Notes: generated by a model not told the origin, from the letters alone. DNA of 64,000 nt from Anisodus tanguticus (GCA_034509755.1 CM067542.1:23813001-23877000), one strand, 5' to 3'; shown: positions 33,163-46,412, numbered from the stretch's first letter. A program made the numbers and translations.

Positions 33163-34137
33163 CCTCAATTTATGTTTAACGTCATTTTACAAATCGTTTG
33201 TTACAATTTGTATTGATCTTCTTAAATAACATATCACACATGCGATTTGCATATTTTTGGCAGTCTTTAAAATTGGAATAACGTGTGACTCCCAAAATTT
33301 TAAAAAAAATAGAAAATGACGCATCAAGACTAGTCTGTCCTGGAACAATGAAAAAATAAAAGAATATAAAAAGTGCTCATCAAGAGACATACATGCAGTT
33401 GTTGGTAGATAAAACTATCCCCAAATAAAGCATTAAAACAAGATTTTATACGTACAGAACTTCGGAAATTAATCCTTACCGAAGGATCACAACTGCCCAT
33501 TTCCTTAAAATTTTGCTAGTCACTAGTATAATTTCCACCGTACCTAGAATAGATAGCCAGTTCCTAAAGGACTCACAAACCACTAGTTCTCACTTCACTA
33601 CTACAACTCAGTCACGGCGAAGCCCAACTTTTATAACCTTATACGACATTCACCCTCATATGTCTTGCAACTTTATCCTAACGAGCACGTCATATACCAA
33701 TTTTTCCCTTATGTAGCGGAGATTAATCCATCCAATTTCTTATTCGTGCGCCTCTATATTATCATTCCCACTTTCCAAGAATATCACCAAACTAAGGAGT
33801 CTCAATCACAACACCACACAATTGAACCTTCAAATCATAGCTGGAAACTGAACTTGGTCATGTGCAGATACAGTGACACATCTTGTACCCTACCATGCAA
33901 TGTCATAACTAACTACTCACGTATGAAACTAAGAGTGTGCTCCCACCATCGGTGATAGAATAAGATGAAGAAGTTTCAGATACCAATTAGAATCGATAAG
34001 ATACCAATTTGAATGAAGTAGCACATGGAAGTTTCCTAAATGTCCTATAGCCTCTCGAAGATGGGTACGAATGTCTATGTACTAATCCGCAAGACTCTAC
34101 TAGACATTGCTCTTGTACTCATGAGACCAGTGAACCT
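33163..34137. other. Retroelement-derived intergenic DNA
   Basis: No recognisable gene. The part from about 33850 to 34137 precedes a primer site on the minus strand and so is probably the start of the interior of a truncated LTR element. Confidence 0.45.
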
Positions 34138-34153
34138 AGAGCTTTGATATCAA
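34138..34153 (-). other. Primer-site-like sequence next to a long LTR
   Basis: Minus strand reads TTGATATCAAAGCTC, close to the initiator-Met primer site, two bases from the LTR end at 34156. Confidence 0.55.
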
Positions 34154-34155
34154 CT

Positions 34156-37100
34156 TATCACGACCCAAATCGTAGGTCGTGGTGGCACCTACACTATCCC
34201 CCTGGTAGGAGAACCATACTCAAAATCATTTAACAATAATTGAAATATTGCGGAAAAACAATCTGAGTTATACAGAATAAAACTGTTTCATTGAAAACTT
34301 ATAAATTCCAAATCTTTTATAACAAATCCCTTCCAATAAATCCTTTCCCAGAACTTGATCTGACGTGTACAAGAGCTACTATGAATACAACTAAAAAGAA
34401 AAATAATGTCAACAAATGCCTTAAAATAATAAGGACAATACAACCATATATGAAGACCAGGGCCACTGGTATGATGTGTGGTCGCCCTAAGCCTCCACGT
34501 ACCTCAAAAACTGTAACTTGGATCAATCGTTGAATCTGCATCCACGTAAATGATGCAGTAAGTGTAGTATAAGTACACAACATACCCACGTAGGTATCAT
34601 AGGCTAACAATGACGGATAACATGTAACATATATAAAAATCAAGTAAACTCACATGTATCCTAGATACTACGCATTTATTACTAAACACATAATCACATC
34701 AAAATAAAACAGATATGGTTTAACACCTAAGTCATCTCAAGCACAGAAGAACGCTATAGGAGCAAGTCCACTACACCCTATTCAGTGATCTGGATTACGC
34801 TTAATCTAACCACATAACATCATTTGATTCCCTAGCATGGACAACCGAACACTTAAGGAAAGCAACTATAACATCGACCATTCACATAAGAACACATTCG
34901 AACCATATAAGGTCCATTAGTTTTATAGTTTCTCTAATTCACTCACCTTGTTACTTTCTATACACTATGGACATTGATGCATGCAAGCTCATACTTATCC
35001 CCATTAGTCTAAATAGGTAGATACAGTCAATACATCTCACATTTTATGATAAACCTAATGTTTCTAACTCACACGATACTTACACCACCATGCACGATAT
35101 TCATTTATGGTCTAGACTTTCTGTCGATGAAGGCAATTATCCTTATTAGGACTAAGTCTTCACTTCCTAAATCGGGAACCAATACAAATCCTATTGCTCA
35201 CATCAATTTACAATGAAAACCCAACCATTACCAATTCATACTAACTAGTAACACATAACAACAAACACATCAACAACAAATTAAGAATGTGATGCAAGTG
35301 AAATAAATGCAATGCTATGAATATGATATAATACAATGCACTGGCCATTTTCCAAATCTGTTATACATATGCTATCAGACTTTTCCATATAGTTAATGAC
35401 CCATGTGACACCCGCGAAGCCCATATATTACTCACAACCAGCCAAAAATAATCCATCGATCTGGCTAGAGCGTCAGACTCATTTATCAAGCCATATCAAT
35501 CATCATCAGCATCTCTGTATTCCAAACCATCTCATAAAAGTATCATTTACCTTCAGTTCTAAGTCTCAACGGACCAACAACATTTCATACCATTCCAATG
35601 CAATATCAGAATAACATGAGTGTATGAATGCAATAGTAAATAAGGCAAGTAATCATAAAGTATGATATGCAATCAAGTTCATGAGATGAATAACACATGC
35701 CTCATGATTATCAATATTACATAATATCACATAATCAATCTTTCATATCAGAGGCATAAGTGATGAGTAATATTAACAACAATCACAAATTTTATCAATC
35801 ATGGATACAAGTCCACATAATAGTTATCTGGATCAACCCTAAGGAATGATCCCCCAAACAGTTCAACAGTGGTACCCACCTAAGTGCTCATCAAAGACAC
35901 TAAGGTGGGACCCCCAATATGCCCAATACCTCTCAATATTTATATAAATTACATGCATCTATCTGAGTCTAATAGAGAAAATTGTAGCTTACATCATGAC
36001 CGAGAAGGTGTCACGAACTCAATCCCAAGCCAAAGCCTTGCCTTTTTGTAGTGCCTCCGGACGATCGTAGTCTAATATCATATATTCTACATTAACACAT
36101 AATTCTAAAAACTACCATAAAGATAAGCCTTTTCAAAGAATCCGAATATCTGACCCCAAAAGCGACCCCTAGCCCACAAGGGCAAACTCAAAACATTAGT
36201 TTGAAGATATACAACCTATAGTCTAAATAATCGTATTTGTAAGTTTAGAAGTTATGTAATCCTAATTAGTTCTTCAATTGCACTTTTATATCAAAACCCC
36301 CAATTTGGGAAAATCCTAGAAATTCCCCCAAAATTCATGGAATGGAATTAACAAATAGAACATAGCAATAAGTCATTCTATCATTAAACAACTTAAATCG
36401 GAAATGTCATATCATAAAGACTCAATCTTGGCCCCCATTTTCATGAATTTAGGCCTCTTATCCTTTGTCATAAACCCTAGGTTTAAACTACTAAAAACAT
36501 GATAATAAACCTAGATTTGATGATAGAATCATGAATAGATAATGAAAATAATTCAAAAAACTTACCCGAAGTAGAAAAATGATGAAGGACCTTGAATATC
36601 CTCCCCAACCGAGCTCAAGTTTTAAAAAGATGAGATATGAAAGTGATTTCAAAATAGATCTTTTATTTAGGTTTGTACATTGATTCCACTTCCACGGAAT
36701 CGTCCTCGCAGAAGTGAGCCGCTTCTGCAGAAAAATGACCTCAAAAGCGGTCCAACTTAAAGTACCGCATACTCACAGAAGCGGAGATGATGCAGCAGAA
36801 GTGGCTCGCTTCTGTGCATAAAATTCCACAAAAGTGAACTTTCCCAACCTTTCCATGGATAACATCTATGGACCAACTTTTATAGAAGCGGCCAAAGCTC
36901 GTTGGTGCATTGCACTAGAACCAGCAACTGGTTAAAAATCCCAAACTTCCATCAAACACCCGAGACTTACCCGAGACCTCCCATATACAAACTAAGTATG
37001 CTACCTAAGTGTAAATAATGCTGAGAACTTGCTCAGGCACTCAAAATTCTCATATGACTAAGCTAAGGTCCATTTATTTTATGAATCCACCCAAAATTTT

Positions 37101-37431
37101 AAATTCCATAATTTAGCAAATAAGGACTCAAAATACAACTGAACGCCTCAAGAAGCAAACCAAACACTCGACTAAGTCACAAATAATGTTTCGGACCTAC
37201 CAGAAGTGATGTAACTCAAAAATGAACACATATACAAAAAAGTCAACTTTGAGTAAACTCTTTTTATTTTAAAACTATCAAACTTGGGTTTTTCTTTCAA
37301 AACCTATTTAATGCACATCGAGAATCGTGCTACTTATCCCGATGAGTCACAAGCCCTATACAAAGTCTATGAAAAGGGTAATTTATTCACGTACATATCT
37401 TTAGCCAAAAATGATCGGATGGGTCATCACA
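34156..37431 (-). repeat. Long (about 3.3 kb) LTR, minus strand
   Basis: Bounded by TATCACGACCC at the left and GGGTCATCACA at the right, inverted ends of the kind seen in long-LTR Ty3/gypsy (Del/Tekay-like) elements of Solanaceae, with a primer-like site just outside the left end. It holds palindrome-rich AGAAGCGG/CCGCTTCT words near 36690-36890. No partner LTR or target duplication was found, so it is a truncated element. Lineage is inference. Confidence 0.55.
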
Positions 37432-38621
37432 AAACATCCCTCCACAAAGTTTGACTAAGATAAGGTTATACGCTAATGAAAGCCATTCTGCTTCACGGAT
37501 ATGGCTGCGGATGAGGGCCACCATTTGGCCACCTCACTTCCATCATATGTGGTAGAGGATGCAGTTGCATATCCCTATATGCATCGCATATCCTCCCGTA
37601 TATGAGAGACAATGAAAGGCCTATATAAGGCCCCATCTCAAAACTTCATTTGAGTTGTGTCATTTTTTACCCCTATTAACCCTATATGCCCCTAAACTCC
37701 CTCCAAAGGTCTATACACAATTAAAGAATATTCCCTTAAGATTAACATGTGAATTCCCCCTTGAAAAACTTAGATCATCTTGGAAATCCTCTCTAGTTTA
37801 TTGTATTATGCTTTGTGTTTCTTGGAGATTGAAAGGGGGTTTGATGTAGGAGGATATCTTGGTTGTTTAATGGTAAGTTCTTGCTACACTTTAATGTTCT
37901 CTAACTCCTCCTAGCTTAGATTATTCAAGTGGTAAAGATAACATGTAAGAATTGAGCTAAAAACTCTATGATAGAGGCATGTTGGTTGTTGGGTTGTTTT
38001 GGTTGAGTTCTTGAGATGATTATGGCTTAATCTTGTGGAGTATAAGAGTTGTAATCTTGGATTAGCTTGGTTGCCATGAAAATAAGATATGAGAATTATG
38101 TCTACTAAGTGTTCGATAGAATGTCATAAGGAAGTAATCTTGTAATTATCGACTTGATTTTGATCCAAATTATCTCTATTGCATAGGTCGACGATTGTAG
38201 AGCGAGCGAGGCTTACCTTTCTTTTCTCTTGGCATGATCTTAGAATAAATGTCACCACACGAATCTCCGTTAAGGAATTCCATTCTTAAAGGTTAGAAAT
38301 GTGATTAATCTTGATCCTTGTATGTGTCATGAATCTTGTATGTCCCTTGCCGGAGTACTTTCTACACTTTTATGATATCTCTTGCTATGTGATGATTCTG
38401 AACTCCTTGTTAGTTTGCAACGATTAATGTATGTAGTTCACTCTGCCCTGTTTGTATTGGTCTTCTGGGGTTATTCATGCATTGTTTATATATGTATCTA
38501 TTTTATGAAATCGATTCACACTATAGTCGGCTAGGTATAATATATGTGCACACCACTGCAGTTGTGTATGTTTTATTAGCCTTAGAGAGCCGCTTGATGA
38601 TGATATTTCCCCATAGTGTGG

Positions 38622-38688
<67 letters not shown>

Positions 38689-39056
38689 GTGTGTGTGTTC
38701 TTTTATGAAAACATGCATGTCCACATTGATTTTTCGAGGTTTCCATGTTATCTCTTGTCCTTACCTTACTATTGTTACTATTTTTACTTATGTTTACTCG
38801 CCATACATATTCAGTACATTCTTTTATACTGACGTCTCTTGCTGGGGCGCTGCATTTCATGCCCGTAGGTATAGATAGATGTCTGGACGCTCCTCCATAG
38901 TAGGTGACCTAATCCAGCTGCTCATTGTCACGCTATTTTCTTCCGGAGTTGTCTAGAGTGTTGGTAGGTGATGGTTTGATGTACATATATGTATTTTGGG
39001 TATGGCAGGTCCTTGTCCTGACCTGTTGCTACTCCATATTGTATTTAGAGGCTTGA
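37432..39056 (+). repeat. Left part of an LTR interrupted by the next element
   Basis: Contains a promoter-like CCTATATAAGGCCCC at 37620-37635 and ends GTATTTAGAGGCTTG. It is continued after the inserted element at 46127 and terminates at 46412 with GGGGTGTGACA. Together this is about 1.9 kb of LTR in plus orientation. Confidence 0.5.
38625..38698. repeat. Microsatellite (AT)30 followed by (GT)n
   Basis: About 60 bp of uninterrupted AT dinucleotides followed by TT and a short GT run, within the interrupted LTR. Confidence 0.98.
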
Positions 39057-39994
39057 TGATAGCTCCATGGGAAAGGATGACGCTATAGAAGCCCTAAGAA
39101 GACCATCGTCAATGTCACAAGCTAAGGAGATGCAAGCCAAGGTTTGGGCTTCAATTGGAAATCAAGAGGATACTTATCTTGGATGAAGAGCCCAAGAACG
39201 AGTCTATGAATTGTGGAGAAGAATGGGCTAAGTGTTACATATATTTCATGATTCAAGTCCAAGTCCAAAAAGGAGGAAGATTGGAGCCCTAAAGAGCCCA
39301 AAATCAAGCCCACGTGGGACTTACCTTTCTGCCCAAAATTGGGCTTAAATCCAACCCATATTGGGGGGTGGGGAAGTCACACGTACAAATTGACTATTTT
39401 GGTAACTTTTTCCTTATTTTATAAGGAAATAAGTTTTCCAATTATTTTACATGATTTCTTAGTTAGGTTTAGTATTTAATTATTTTCATAAAATTAGGTT
39501 CTATTCCCATACTATTTGGGATAAGTTTTCCCTATATATAGGGGTGAATTTTGTTATTTTCATTACACAACATTATTATTATTTGAGAGTTTCTCTTCTT
39601 TACACCTTTGCGTGTTGGCTACTTGGGTTTATCTTGCAACCTTATAAGAAAAATTCTTATAGGAGGTAATATTAATTCGTGCTTGATAAATTTGGTTCTT
39701 ATTCATAAATTAAAGAAGGTAATTAGTTGCATACTAATTATTGTCTCTTTTTTTTTTGAAATAGGGGTCTAGATCACTTTTTATGTAAGTTCTTCAATTT
39801 ACTCTATTAGTATCGTAATTAGTCTTAATCCGATAATTTTGAATACTAAGATCAATTAGGGTTCTTATCACTTTATCTTGAAATTTAGGGATTTTATTCT
39901 CGAATTTCGCATATCTTTAAATTATGTCTGTAGTCTTCATATTTTTGCTTCCGCATTATTTTCTTGTTTTATTCAAGTAACCTGATTCTTATCA
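39057..39994 (+). repeat. 5' LTR of the chromovirus-like element
   Basis: 938 bp. Aligns with the 3' LTR except for a 219-bp MITE insertion (with its duplication) found only there. Confidence 0.93.
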
Positions 39995-39996
39995 AG

Positions 39997-40013
39997 TGGT
40001 ACCCGAGCGGTTC
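39997..40013 (+). other. Primer binding site
   Basis: TGGTACCCGAGCGGTTC, two bases after the 5' LTR, related to the TGGTATCAGAGC site but with changes. Confidence 0.6.
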
Positions 40014-40469
40014 TATCAAGGCTCTGTTCTTGATAATCTTGAGAGTTTCATTGCAAAAAAATAAAAAAACAATTCTCTTTTATTTACAGTAGCTAAAAAA
40101 GTTTTACATAGCAGCAAAAAAATGAAAAAAATTGCTTGCAAATTAAGGAAATCCAATTTTATTGTGTTTCTTGTTTTCCAAATCAAGAAGGAAAACCAAG
40201 AAGGGGGGAAATTTGAGTAATTTTCTTTTCATAAAAATTGGTCCTTTTCTTTCCTCATCAAACCCCAATTCTGCTGGGAGTTGGTAACTTTTTTCTTTCT
40301 ACATCTTATTTCTAAAGGATTGTTACTAGTAGGATTTATATATAAATCCTAAAGGTACCAACCAAAAGGTAATAATTTGAGTGGAAAAAGGCAAGAGAGG
40401 GTGAGATCAATAGAGGAAAAAATCCAAATTGAGAGATTTATATTTTTTTTCTGAATGTCTCAAACAGGA

Positions 40470-41715
40470 AAGGAGAATGAAGCGGCACTCAAAATGATAA
40501 CAACATAATCGAGGTGATTAGAATGATTATCGCCCGACTTGTAGCGTTAGAGGTCGCCCAAAATCCACCTAATCCGGTGACCATAGCCAATTTGAGGAGA
40601 ATCCAACAATACCTTATTCCTCCGGTTAGGAGACAAGCAGTTCGAGCTCCTCAATTCCAACAAGATGAGGATCAGTTTGGATACGATGAGGACGAATTTG
40701 AGGAAGCTTACCAAAAAAGGAATGAAAGGAGGACACCACGAGCTAGGGTTGAGGATGACAATCTTAGTAGAATTAAGATAAAGATTCCTACTTTCAAGGG
40801 GATAAGAGATCTAGACTTGTACCTTGATTGGGAGCGGAAGATGGATGCCATCTTCGACTGTCACAACTACTCTGAAGGTAAAAAGGTTAAACTTGTTGTA
40901 GTTAAAATTTTTGACTATGCTACTAGTTGGTGGAAAACATTTAGCAGAGACAGAGTAGACAATGGAGAACTGCTCGTTGCGACATGGGACAAGATGAAGA
41001 GGGTTATGAGAAAGTGTTTTGTGCTATCACACTTCCAAAGAGATCTGCAACAATGCCTTCAAACTCTTAGGCAAGGCTCTAAGTTTGTGGATGGTTATTT
41101 TAAGGCTATGGATATGGCTATGATCCAAGCAAATTGTAATGAGGAAGAGGAAGCCACTATGGCTAGGTTTCTTAATGGGTTAAATGGAGAAATAGCTAAT
41201 GCAGTAGAATTGCAACAATGTGTAAATTTAGATGAGTTAGTAGAGTTAGCGGTAAAAGTAGAAAAACAAATTAAAAGAAAGCAACAAGCTAGCTCATGGA
41301 TTAATCAATCTACTACAACTCCAAGGAGGCCATGGAAAACACATGATAGAAAACTACGCCTAAAGCACAAGATGATAAGGGCAAAGGTAAATGAGAGGTC
41401 AAAGATGGAGATAAAACTTTTAACACAAAAACTTCTACACCTTCTAGTGCGATATAATGTCACAAATGTCAAGGGAGGGGACATAAGGCGTTTGAATATC
41501 CAAATAGAAGAGCTATCTTAATTAAAGATAATAGAGAATATGAGAGTGAAAAAAGTGAGGGAGAAGAAGAAGAGGAGGGTGATGGGAGTGAGGATAAGAG
41601 AGAGTTGGATGCTCATGCTAAGGGAAATTTTTTGGGGGTAGTTAGGAGTCTTATGAACATTAATATGAGAGAGCTTGATGAGGCACAGAGAGAAAATATT
41701 TTTCATACACGATGT
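40470..41715 (+). pseudogene. gag of the chromovirus-like element
   Basis: A 335-codon frame (40514-41521) carries the gag core: KIKIPTFKGIRDLDLYLDWERKMDAIFDCHNYSE, WWKTFSRDR, WDKMKRVMRKCFVLSHFQRDL, ARFLNGLNGEIANAVELQQC. A frameshift near 41455 puts the zinc knuckle in another frame, where it reads CHKCQGRGHKAFEY, with the last cysteine changed to tyrosine. An acidic linker (SEGEEEEEGDGSED) follows before protease. Confidence 0.88.
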
Positions 41716-42121
41716 GCGATAAAGGATAGAATCTGCTCTATAATTATTGACAATTGATAGTTGTGCTAATGTGGTGAGCGCATACGTGGTAGAGAAATTG
41801 GGGACTTCATGCACAAAATATAAGGCCAATTACAAGCTTCAATGGTTGAATGAATATGGAGAGATCAAGGTGAGTAAACAATGCATGATTTCTTTCTCTA
41901 TGAGGGATGAAGTTCTCTGTGATGTTGTACCAATGCAAGCTTGTCATATTTTATTGGGCCGACCTTGGAAATACGATAGATATGCTTGTCATAATGAGAA
42001 GATGAATAAGTACTCTCTTGAACATAAGAGGAAGAAGCATATTCTTGCACCTTTAAATCATTCCCAAATGTATAAAGACCAACAACGATTGAAAGAAACA
42101 ATAAGAAAACATGGGGAGGGA
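41690..42121 (+). pseudogene. Aspartic protease of the chromovirus-like element
   Basis: Reads KDRICSIIID, a stop, then DSCANVVSAYVVEKLG, YKLQWLNEYGEIKVSKQC and DVVPMQACHILLGRPW. In active relatives the active site is IDxGSCxNV. Here the site is interrupted by a stop and a one-base shift. The ILLGRPW flap-side motif is intact. Confidence 0.85.
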
Positions 42122-42429
42122 TAAAAAAGAGTGAGAAAAAAAGAAAGAGAGAAAAAAATCAAGTGAGGCGAGAGTAAAGAGAGGGCAACAATGAGAGAAA
42201 TGCAAATGGTGGGAATAACGATAAAAAGAAAGAATTGGTGAGAGAAAATAGGCTAAGGGTGAAAAATAGTGAGCCTTGCAAAAGCCAAAGAGTGTTTACT
42301 TGCAAAAAAGAGGGTTGCCCATTATATTGCTTACTTCTGGAAAGTTATGATTAACATTAACGATTTAACTTCTCCTTTGCCTAGTGTTTGAAAAAATTTA
42401 CAGTATTTTAGGGGTTACCTCCTTTAAGA

Positions 42430-43675
42430 TGAATAGAACATCAAATTGACTTTGTTCTTGGTTCTCAACTTCCTATTAGGACCGCTTATAGAAGCAATCC
42501 CGATGAAACAAGGGAACTACAAAGACAAGTAGAAGATTACTTGAAAAGGGATTTATGAGAGCAAGTATGAGCCCATCCTCAGTTCCCATGCTCTTGGTAC
42601 CAAAACAAAATCGGACTTGGAGAATGTGTGTGGATTCTCGCACCATCAACAAAATAATGGTAAAGCATTTTCACTCTATTCCCCTTCTAGATGACATGCT
42701 TGACCAATTGTATGACTCTAAAAAAAAATTCTAAAATTGATTTAAAAAGTGGATACTATCAAATTCGAATAAATCCTAGAGATGAGTGGAAAACTGCTTT
42801 CAAAACTAAGTATGATTTGTATGAATGGTTAGTGGTGTCGTTTGACTTAACTAATGCACCTATTACTTTCATGAGGCTAATGAACCATATCTTTAAGGAT
42901 TTTCATGGTAAATTTGTTGTGGTCTATTTTGATGATATTCTGATATTTTCTACCTCTATTGAAGAACATGTGGAATACTTGACGTTAGTTTTTTATGTGC
43001 TTAAGGAGCAAAAATTGTATCCAAATCTGTCAAAGTCCACGTTTTGTGTTGATAAAATAATCTTTCTTGATTTTGTGGTTAGTTCGAAAGGTGTTGAGGT
43101 TGATGAAGATAAAATTAAAGCAATTAAAGAATGGCCTACACTTACGAGCATGACAGAAGTTAGGGGTTTTCATGGACTTGCTAGCTTCTATAGGAGATTT
43201 GTGAGGAACTTTAGTACAATTATTGCACCATTAACTGAAGTCATTAAAAAGGATAAGGTTTTTAATTGGGGAAAAGAACAAGATCATGTATTTAATGTCT
43301 TGAAAGATAATTTGTGTTCTGCTCCTTTGTTACAATTACTTGACTTTTCTAAATCCTTTGAAATTGAATGTGATGCTAATGAGAAAGGTATAGGGGCAGT
43401 TTTAATGCAAGATTATAAACCTATGGCATATTTTAGTGAGAAAGTGAGTGGAGCTACATTGAACTATTCTACTTATGATCATGAGTTATATGCCTTGGTA
43501 AGGGCGTTGACCGCATGAGTTTGTGATAAAGACTGAGCATGAGTCATTGAGGTACTTGAAAGGCCAAGCTAAGTTGAGTAGGCACCATACCAATTGGTTG
43601 GAGTTCAGTAAGACGTTTCCTGATGTGATTTCATACAAGCAAGGTAAGGACAATGTGGTGGCTGATGCATAATCC
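42430..43675 (+). pseudogene. Reverse transcriptase and RNase H of the chromovirus-like element
   Basis: Starts with TAYRSNPDETRELQRQVEDYLKRG in a separate frame, then the long frame 42691-43518: KIDLKSGYYQIRI, FDLTNAPITFMRLMN, the catalytic VVYFDDILIFS, FLDFVVSSKGVEVDEDKI, EWPTLTSMTEVRGFHGLASFYRRFVRNF, then RNase H with FEIECDANEKGIGAVLMQ and YDHELYALVRAL. The FDDI catalytic aspartates are present. RNase H breaks at 43518 and continues in another frame to about 43675. Confidence 0.93.
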
Positions 43676-43839
43676 CGAAGGTACATTCTTGTCTTTAGTC
43701 TTACTTCTAAACTAATGAGAATTGATCATATTAAGGGTTTGTATGTTGATGATTCAGACTTTGGAGTTGCTTATGCTTCATGTTTAAGGGGCCCTTTGAG
43801 ATGTTCACTTTGTGTGATGGGTTTCTTGTTAAGGAAAAT

Positions 43840-45134
43840 AAGTTGTGTGTGTCAATTGTTCATTGTGTGATATTTTTGTAAAAGAGGCATATTGTGGGGG
43901 TCTTATGGGACACTTTGGAGTGTCAAAGACCTTAGATATACTTGCTGAAAATTTCTTTTGGCCTAGCATGCGCAAGGATGTGGAAATTTTTTGTGCACAA
44001 TGTTTAGAATGTAAACGTGCTAAATCTAGAGTTTTACCACATGGGTTGTACACGCTTTTACCTTCCGATTTCACCTTGGATAGATATCTCTATTGATTTT
44101 GTCTTAAATTTCCCGAAAATAAAGTATGGTAAGGATATTGTCTTTGTTGTGGTGGATAGATTCTCTAAGATGGCTCATCTCATTCCATGCTTGAAAACTA
44201 ATGATGCTTCTCATGTGGCTGATTTTTTGTAAAAGAAGTTGTGAAATTACATGGCATACCTAGAACTATTATTAGTGATAGGGATGTTAAGTTTTTTAGC
44301 CACTTTTGACGTGTTCTTTGGGAAAAGTTAGGGACCAAATTATTGTTTTCTACTTCTTGTCACCCACAAACTGATGGGCAAACTGAGGTGGTGAATAGAA
44401 CTTTAGGTAATATGTTGTGGGCTATTTTGAAAGGTAAATTAACTTCTTGGGATGAGCACCTGCCTTTGGTGGAATTTGCTTATAATATAACTATTCATTC
44501 TTCTACTGGGTTCTCTCCTTTTGAAGTTGTTTATGATTTTAATCTCCTTACTCCCCTTGATTTATTGTCATTGCCTACTAATGATGTTGCTAGTCTTGAT
44601 GGAAAAAATAAAGTTGAGATGATGAGGAAGATACATGAGCGAACTAAACTGGCCATCGAAAGGAGGAATGAGCAAGTTGCTTTGAGAAGAAATAAAGGGC
44701 GAAAACAATTCATCTTTGAGCCTAGGGACTCAGTTTGGGTTCACATGAGAAAAGAAAGGTTTTCTTCTAAAAATAAGTCTAAATTGCATTCTAAAGGTGA
44801 TGAACCATTTAAAGTTCTCGAGCTAATTGGAGATAATGCGTACAAGTTGGATCTGCGTGGTGAGTATCAAGTAAGTGCTACTTTCAATGCTACTGACTTG
44901 TCCTTATATGATGATGTAGGATCAAATTTGAGGACGAATTATTTTCAAGAAGAGGGGGATGATAGTTCCATGGGCAAGGATGACACTATAGAAGCCCTAA
45001 GAAGACCATCGTCATGTCACAAGCTAAGGAGATGCAAGACAAGGTTGTTGGGCTTCAATTGGAAACTAAGAGGATATTATCATGGAAGAAGAGCCCAAGA
45101 ACGAGTCCAAGAATTGTGGAGAAGAATGGGCTAA
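43840..45134 (+). pseudogene. Integrase of the chromovirus-like element
   Basis: Zinc-binding part at 43845-44096 (GHFGVSKTLDILAENFFWPSMRKDVEIFCAQCLECKRAKS), then the core in frames 44017-44232 and beyond (IDFVLNFPK, FVVVDRFSKMAHLIP, SDRDVKFFSHF), and the frame 44343-45134 with TSCHPQTDGQTEVVNRTLGNML, WDEHLPLVEFAYN and a basic C-terminus ending FKVLELIGDNAYKLDLRGEYQVSATFNATDLSLYDD. D-D-E residues are all visible but in three frames. The C-terminus resembles chromovirus integrases, but no clear chromodomain was read. Confidence 0.9.
44947..44959 (+). other. Polypurine tract
   Basis: AAGAAGAGGGGGA immediately before the 3' LTR. Confidence 0.88.
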
Positions 45135-46126
45135 GTGCTACACATATTTCATGATTCAAATCCAAGTCCAAGAGGAGGAAGATTGGGCCCCAAATGGAGC
45201 CTTAAAGAGCCCAAAACCAAGCCTACATGGAGCTGAAATTTCTGCCCAAAATTAGGCTTAAATCCAACCCATATTTTCACACGTACAAAGTGACTATTTT
45301 GGTAATTTTTTCCTTATTTTATAAGGAAAGAAGTTTGCCAATTATTGTACATGTTTTTCTAGTTTAATCCTAGTTATATTTAGTATTTAATTATTTCCAT
45401 AAAAGTAGGTTATATTCTCATACTATTTGGGATACATTTTTCCTATATATAGGGGTGAATTTTGTTATTTTTATCACACAACATTATTATTATTTAAGAG
45501 TGACTCTTCTTTACACTTTTGCGTGTTGGCTACTTGGATTTATCTTGCAACCTTATAAGAATAATTCTTTTAGGATGTAAGATTAATTTGTGCCTGATAT
45601 CTTTGATTTTTATTCATAAATTAAAGAATGTAATTAGTCTTATACTCTCTCTGTCTAAAAAAGATTGTCCTACTTTCCTTATTAGTTTGTCCAAAAAAGA
45701 TTGACACCTTTATATAGTTAGAAAAAATTTAACTTTATGAAATGATTTACAGCCACACAAATATCTAAGGCTTATTTTGGACCACACATTTCAAAGTCTT
45801 TCTTTATTTCTTAAACTTCGTGTCAAGTCAAACTAAGATAATCTTTTTAGGATGAAGGGAGTACTAATTATTGTCTCTAATTTCTTCGAAATAGGGGGTC
45901 TAGATCACTTTTTTATGTAAGTTCTTGAATTGACTCTGTTAGTATCGTAATTAGTCTTAATCCGCTAATTTTGAATACTAAGATCAATTAAGATTCTTAT
46001 CACTTTTTCATAAAATTTGGGGAATTTATTCTCGAATTTAGCATATCGTTAAATTATGTCTTTAATCTTCATATTTTCGCTTCTGCATTATTTTCTTATT
46101 TTATTCAAGTAACCCGATTCTTATCA
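44960..46126 (+). repeat. 3' LTR of the chromovirus-like element
   Basis: 1167 bp. Same ends as the 5' LTR; longer because of the MITE at 45645-45861. Confidence 0.93.
45643..45863. mobile_element. Stowaway-like MITE inside the 3' LTR
   Basis: 217 bp with inverted ends CTCTCTCTGTCTAAAAAAGA and (reverse complement of the right end) CTCCCTTCATCCTAAAAAGA, flanked by TA dinucleotides at 45643-45644 and 45862-45863. The 5' LTR has the empty site (CATACTAATTATTG), proving insertion after the retrotransposon. Confidence 0.9.
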
Positions 46127-46201
46127 CTTGTAGACTGGAGTCCTGTGTTTAATCATTTCGTATGGCCTTGTCGACCTTAGTATGATATGTATATATATAT
46201 G

Positions 46202-46233
<32 letters not shown>

Positions 46234-46412
46234 CATATATATATATTGGATCCTTTTTGCTTGCAGGTTGTTGTGTCATATTGCTTTACAACTATCGATC
46301 ATAGGTCTTGTCGATCCAGATCTTGGTATGTCTTCTTTATGTACTATCACTGGTATGCTCGGGTCGTAAGGCACCGGGTGCCAACCAACACCCCCAAGGT
46401 TGGGGTGTGACA
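46127..46412 (+). repeat. Right part of the interrupted LTR
   Basis: Continues 37432-39056 with TAGACTGGAGTCC and ends GGGGTGTGACA. Holds a compound TATATG microsatellite at about 46187-46247. Confidence 0.5.

Larger units (their letters stand above)
39052..46131 (+). mobile_element. Ty3/gypsy retrotransposon (chromovirus-like), structurally complete
   Basis: LTRs 39057-39994 and 44960-46126 both start TGATAG and end TTATCA, with primer site, gag, protease, reverse transcriptase, RNase H, integrase and polypurine tract between them in gypsy order. Target duplication CTTGA (39052-39056) and CTTGT (46127-46131) match at 4 of 5. It inserted into an older LTR, splitting it. Coding is broken by several frameshifts, so it is not autonomous now. 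The reading frame of integrase runs on into the 3' LTR. Confidence 0.93.

Noticed and set aside
38477..38878. 133-codon frame with repeated Tyr-Ile
   Set aside because: It is produced by the AT microsatellite inside an LTR relic.
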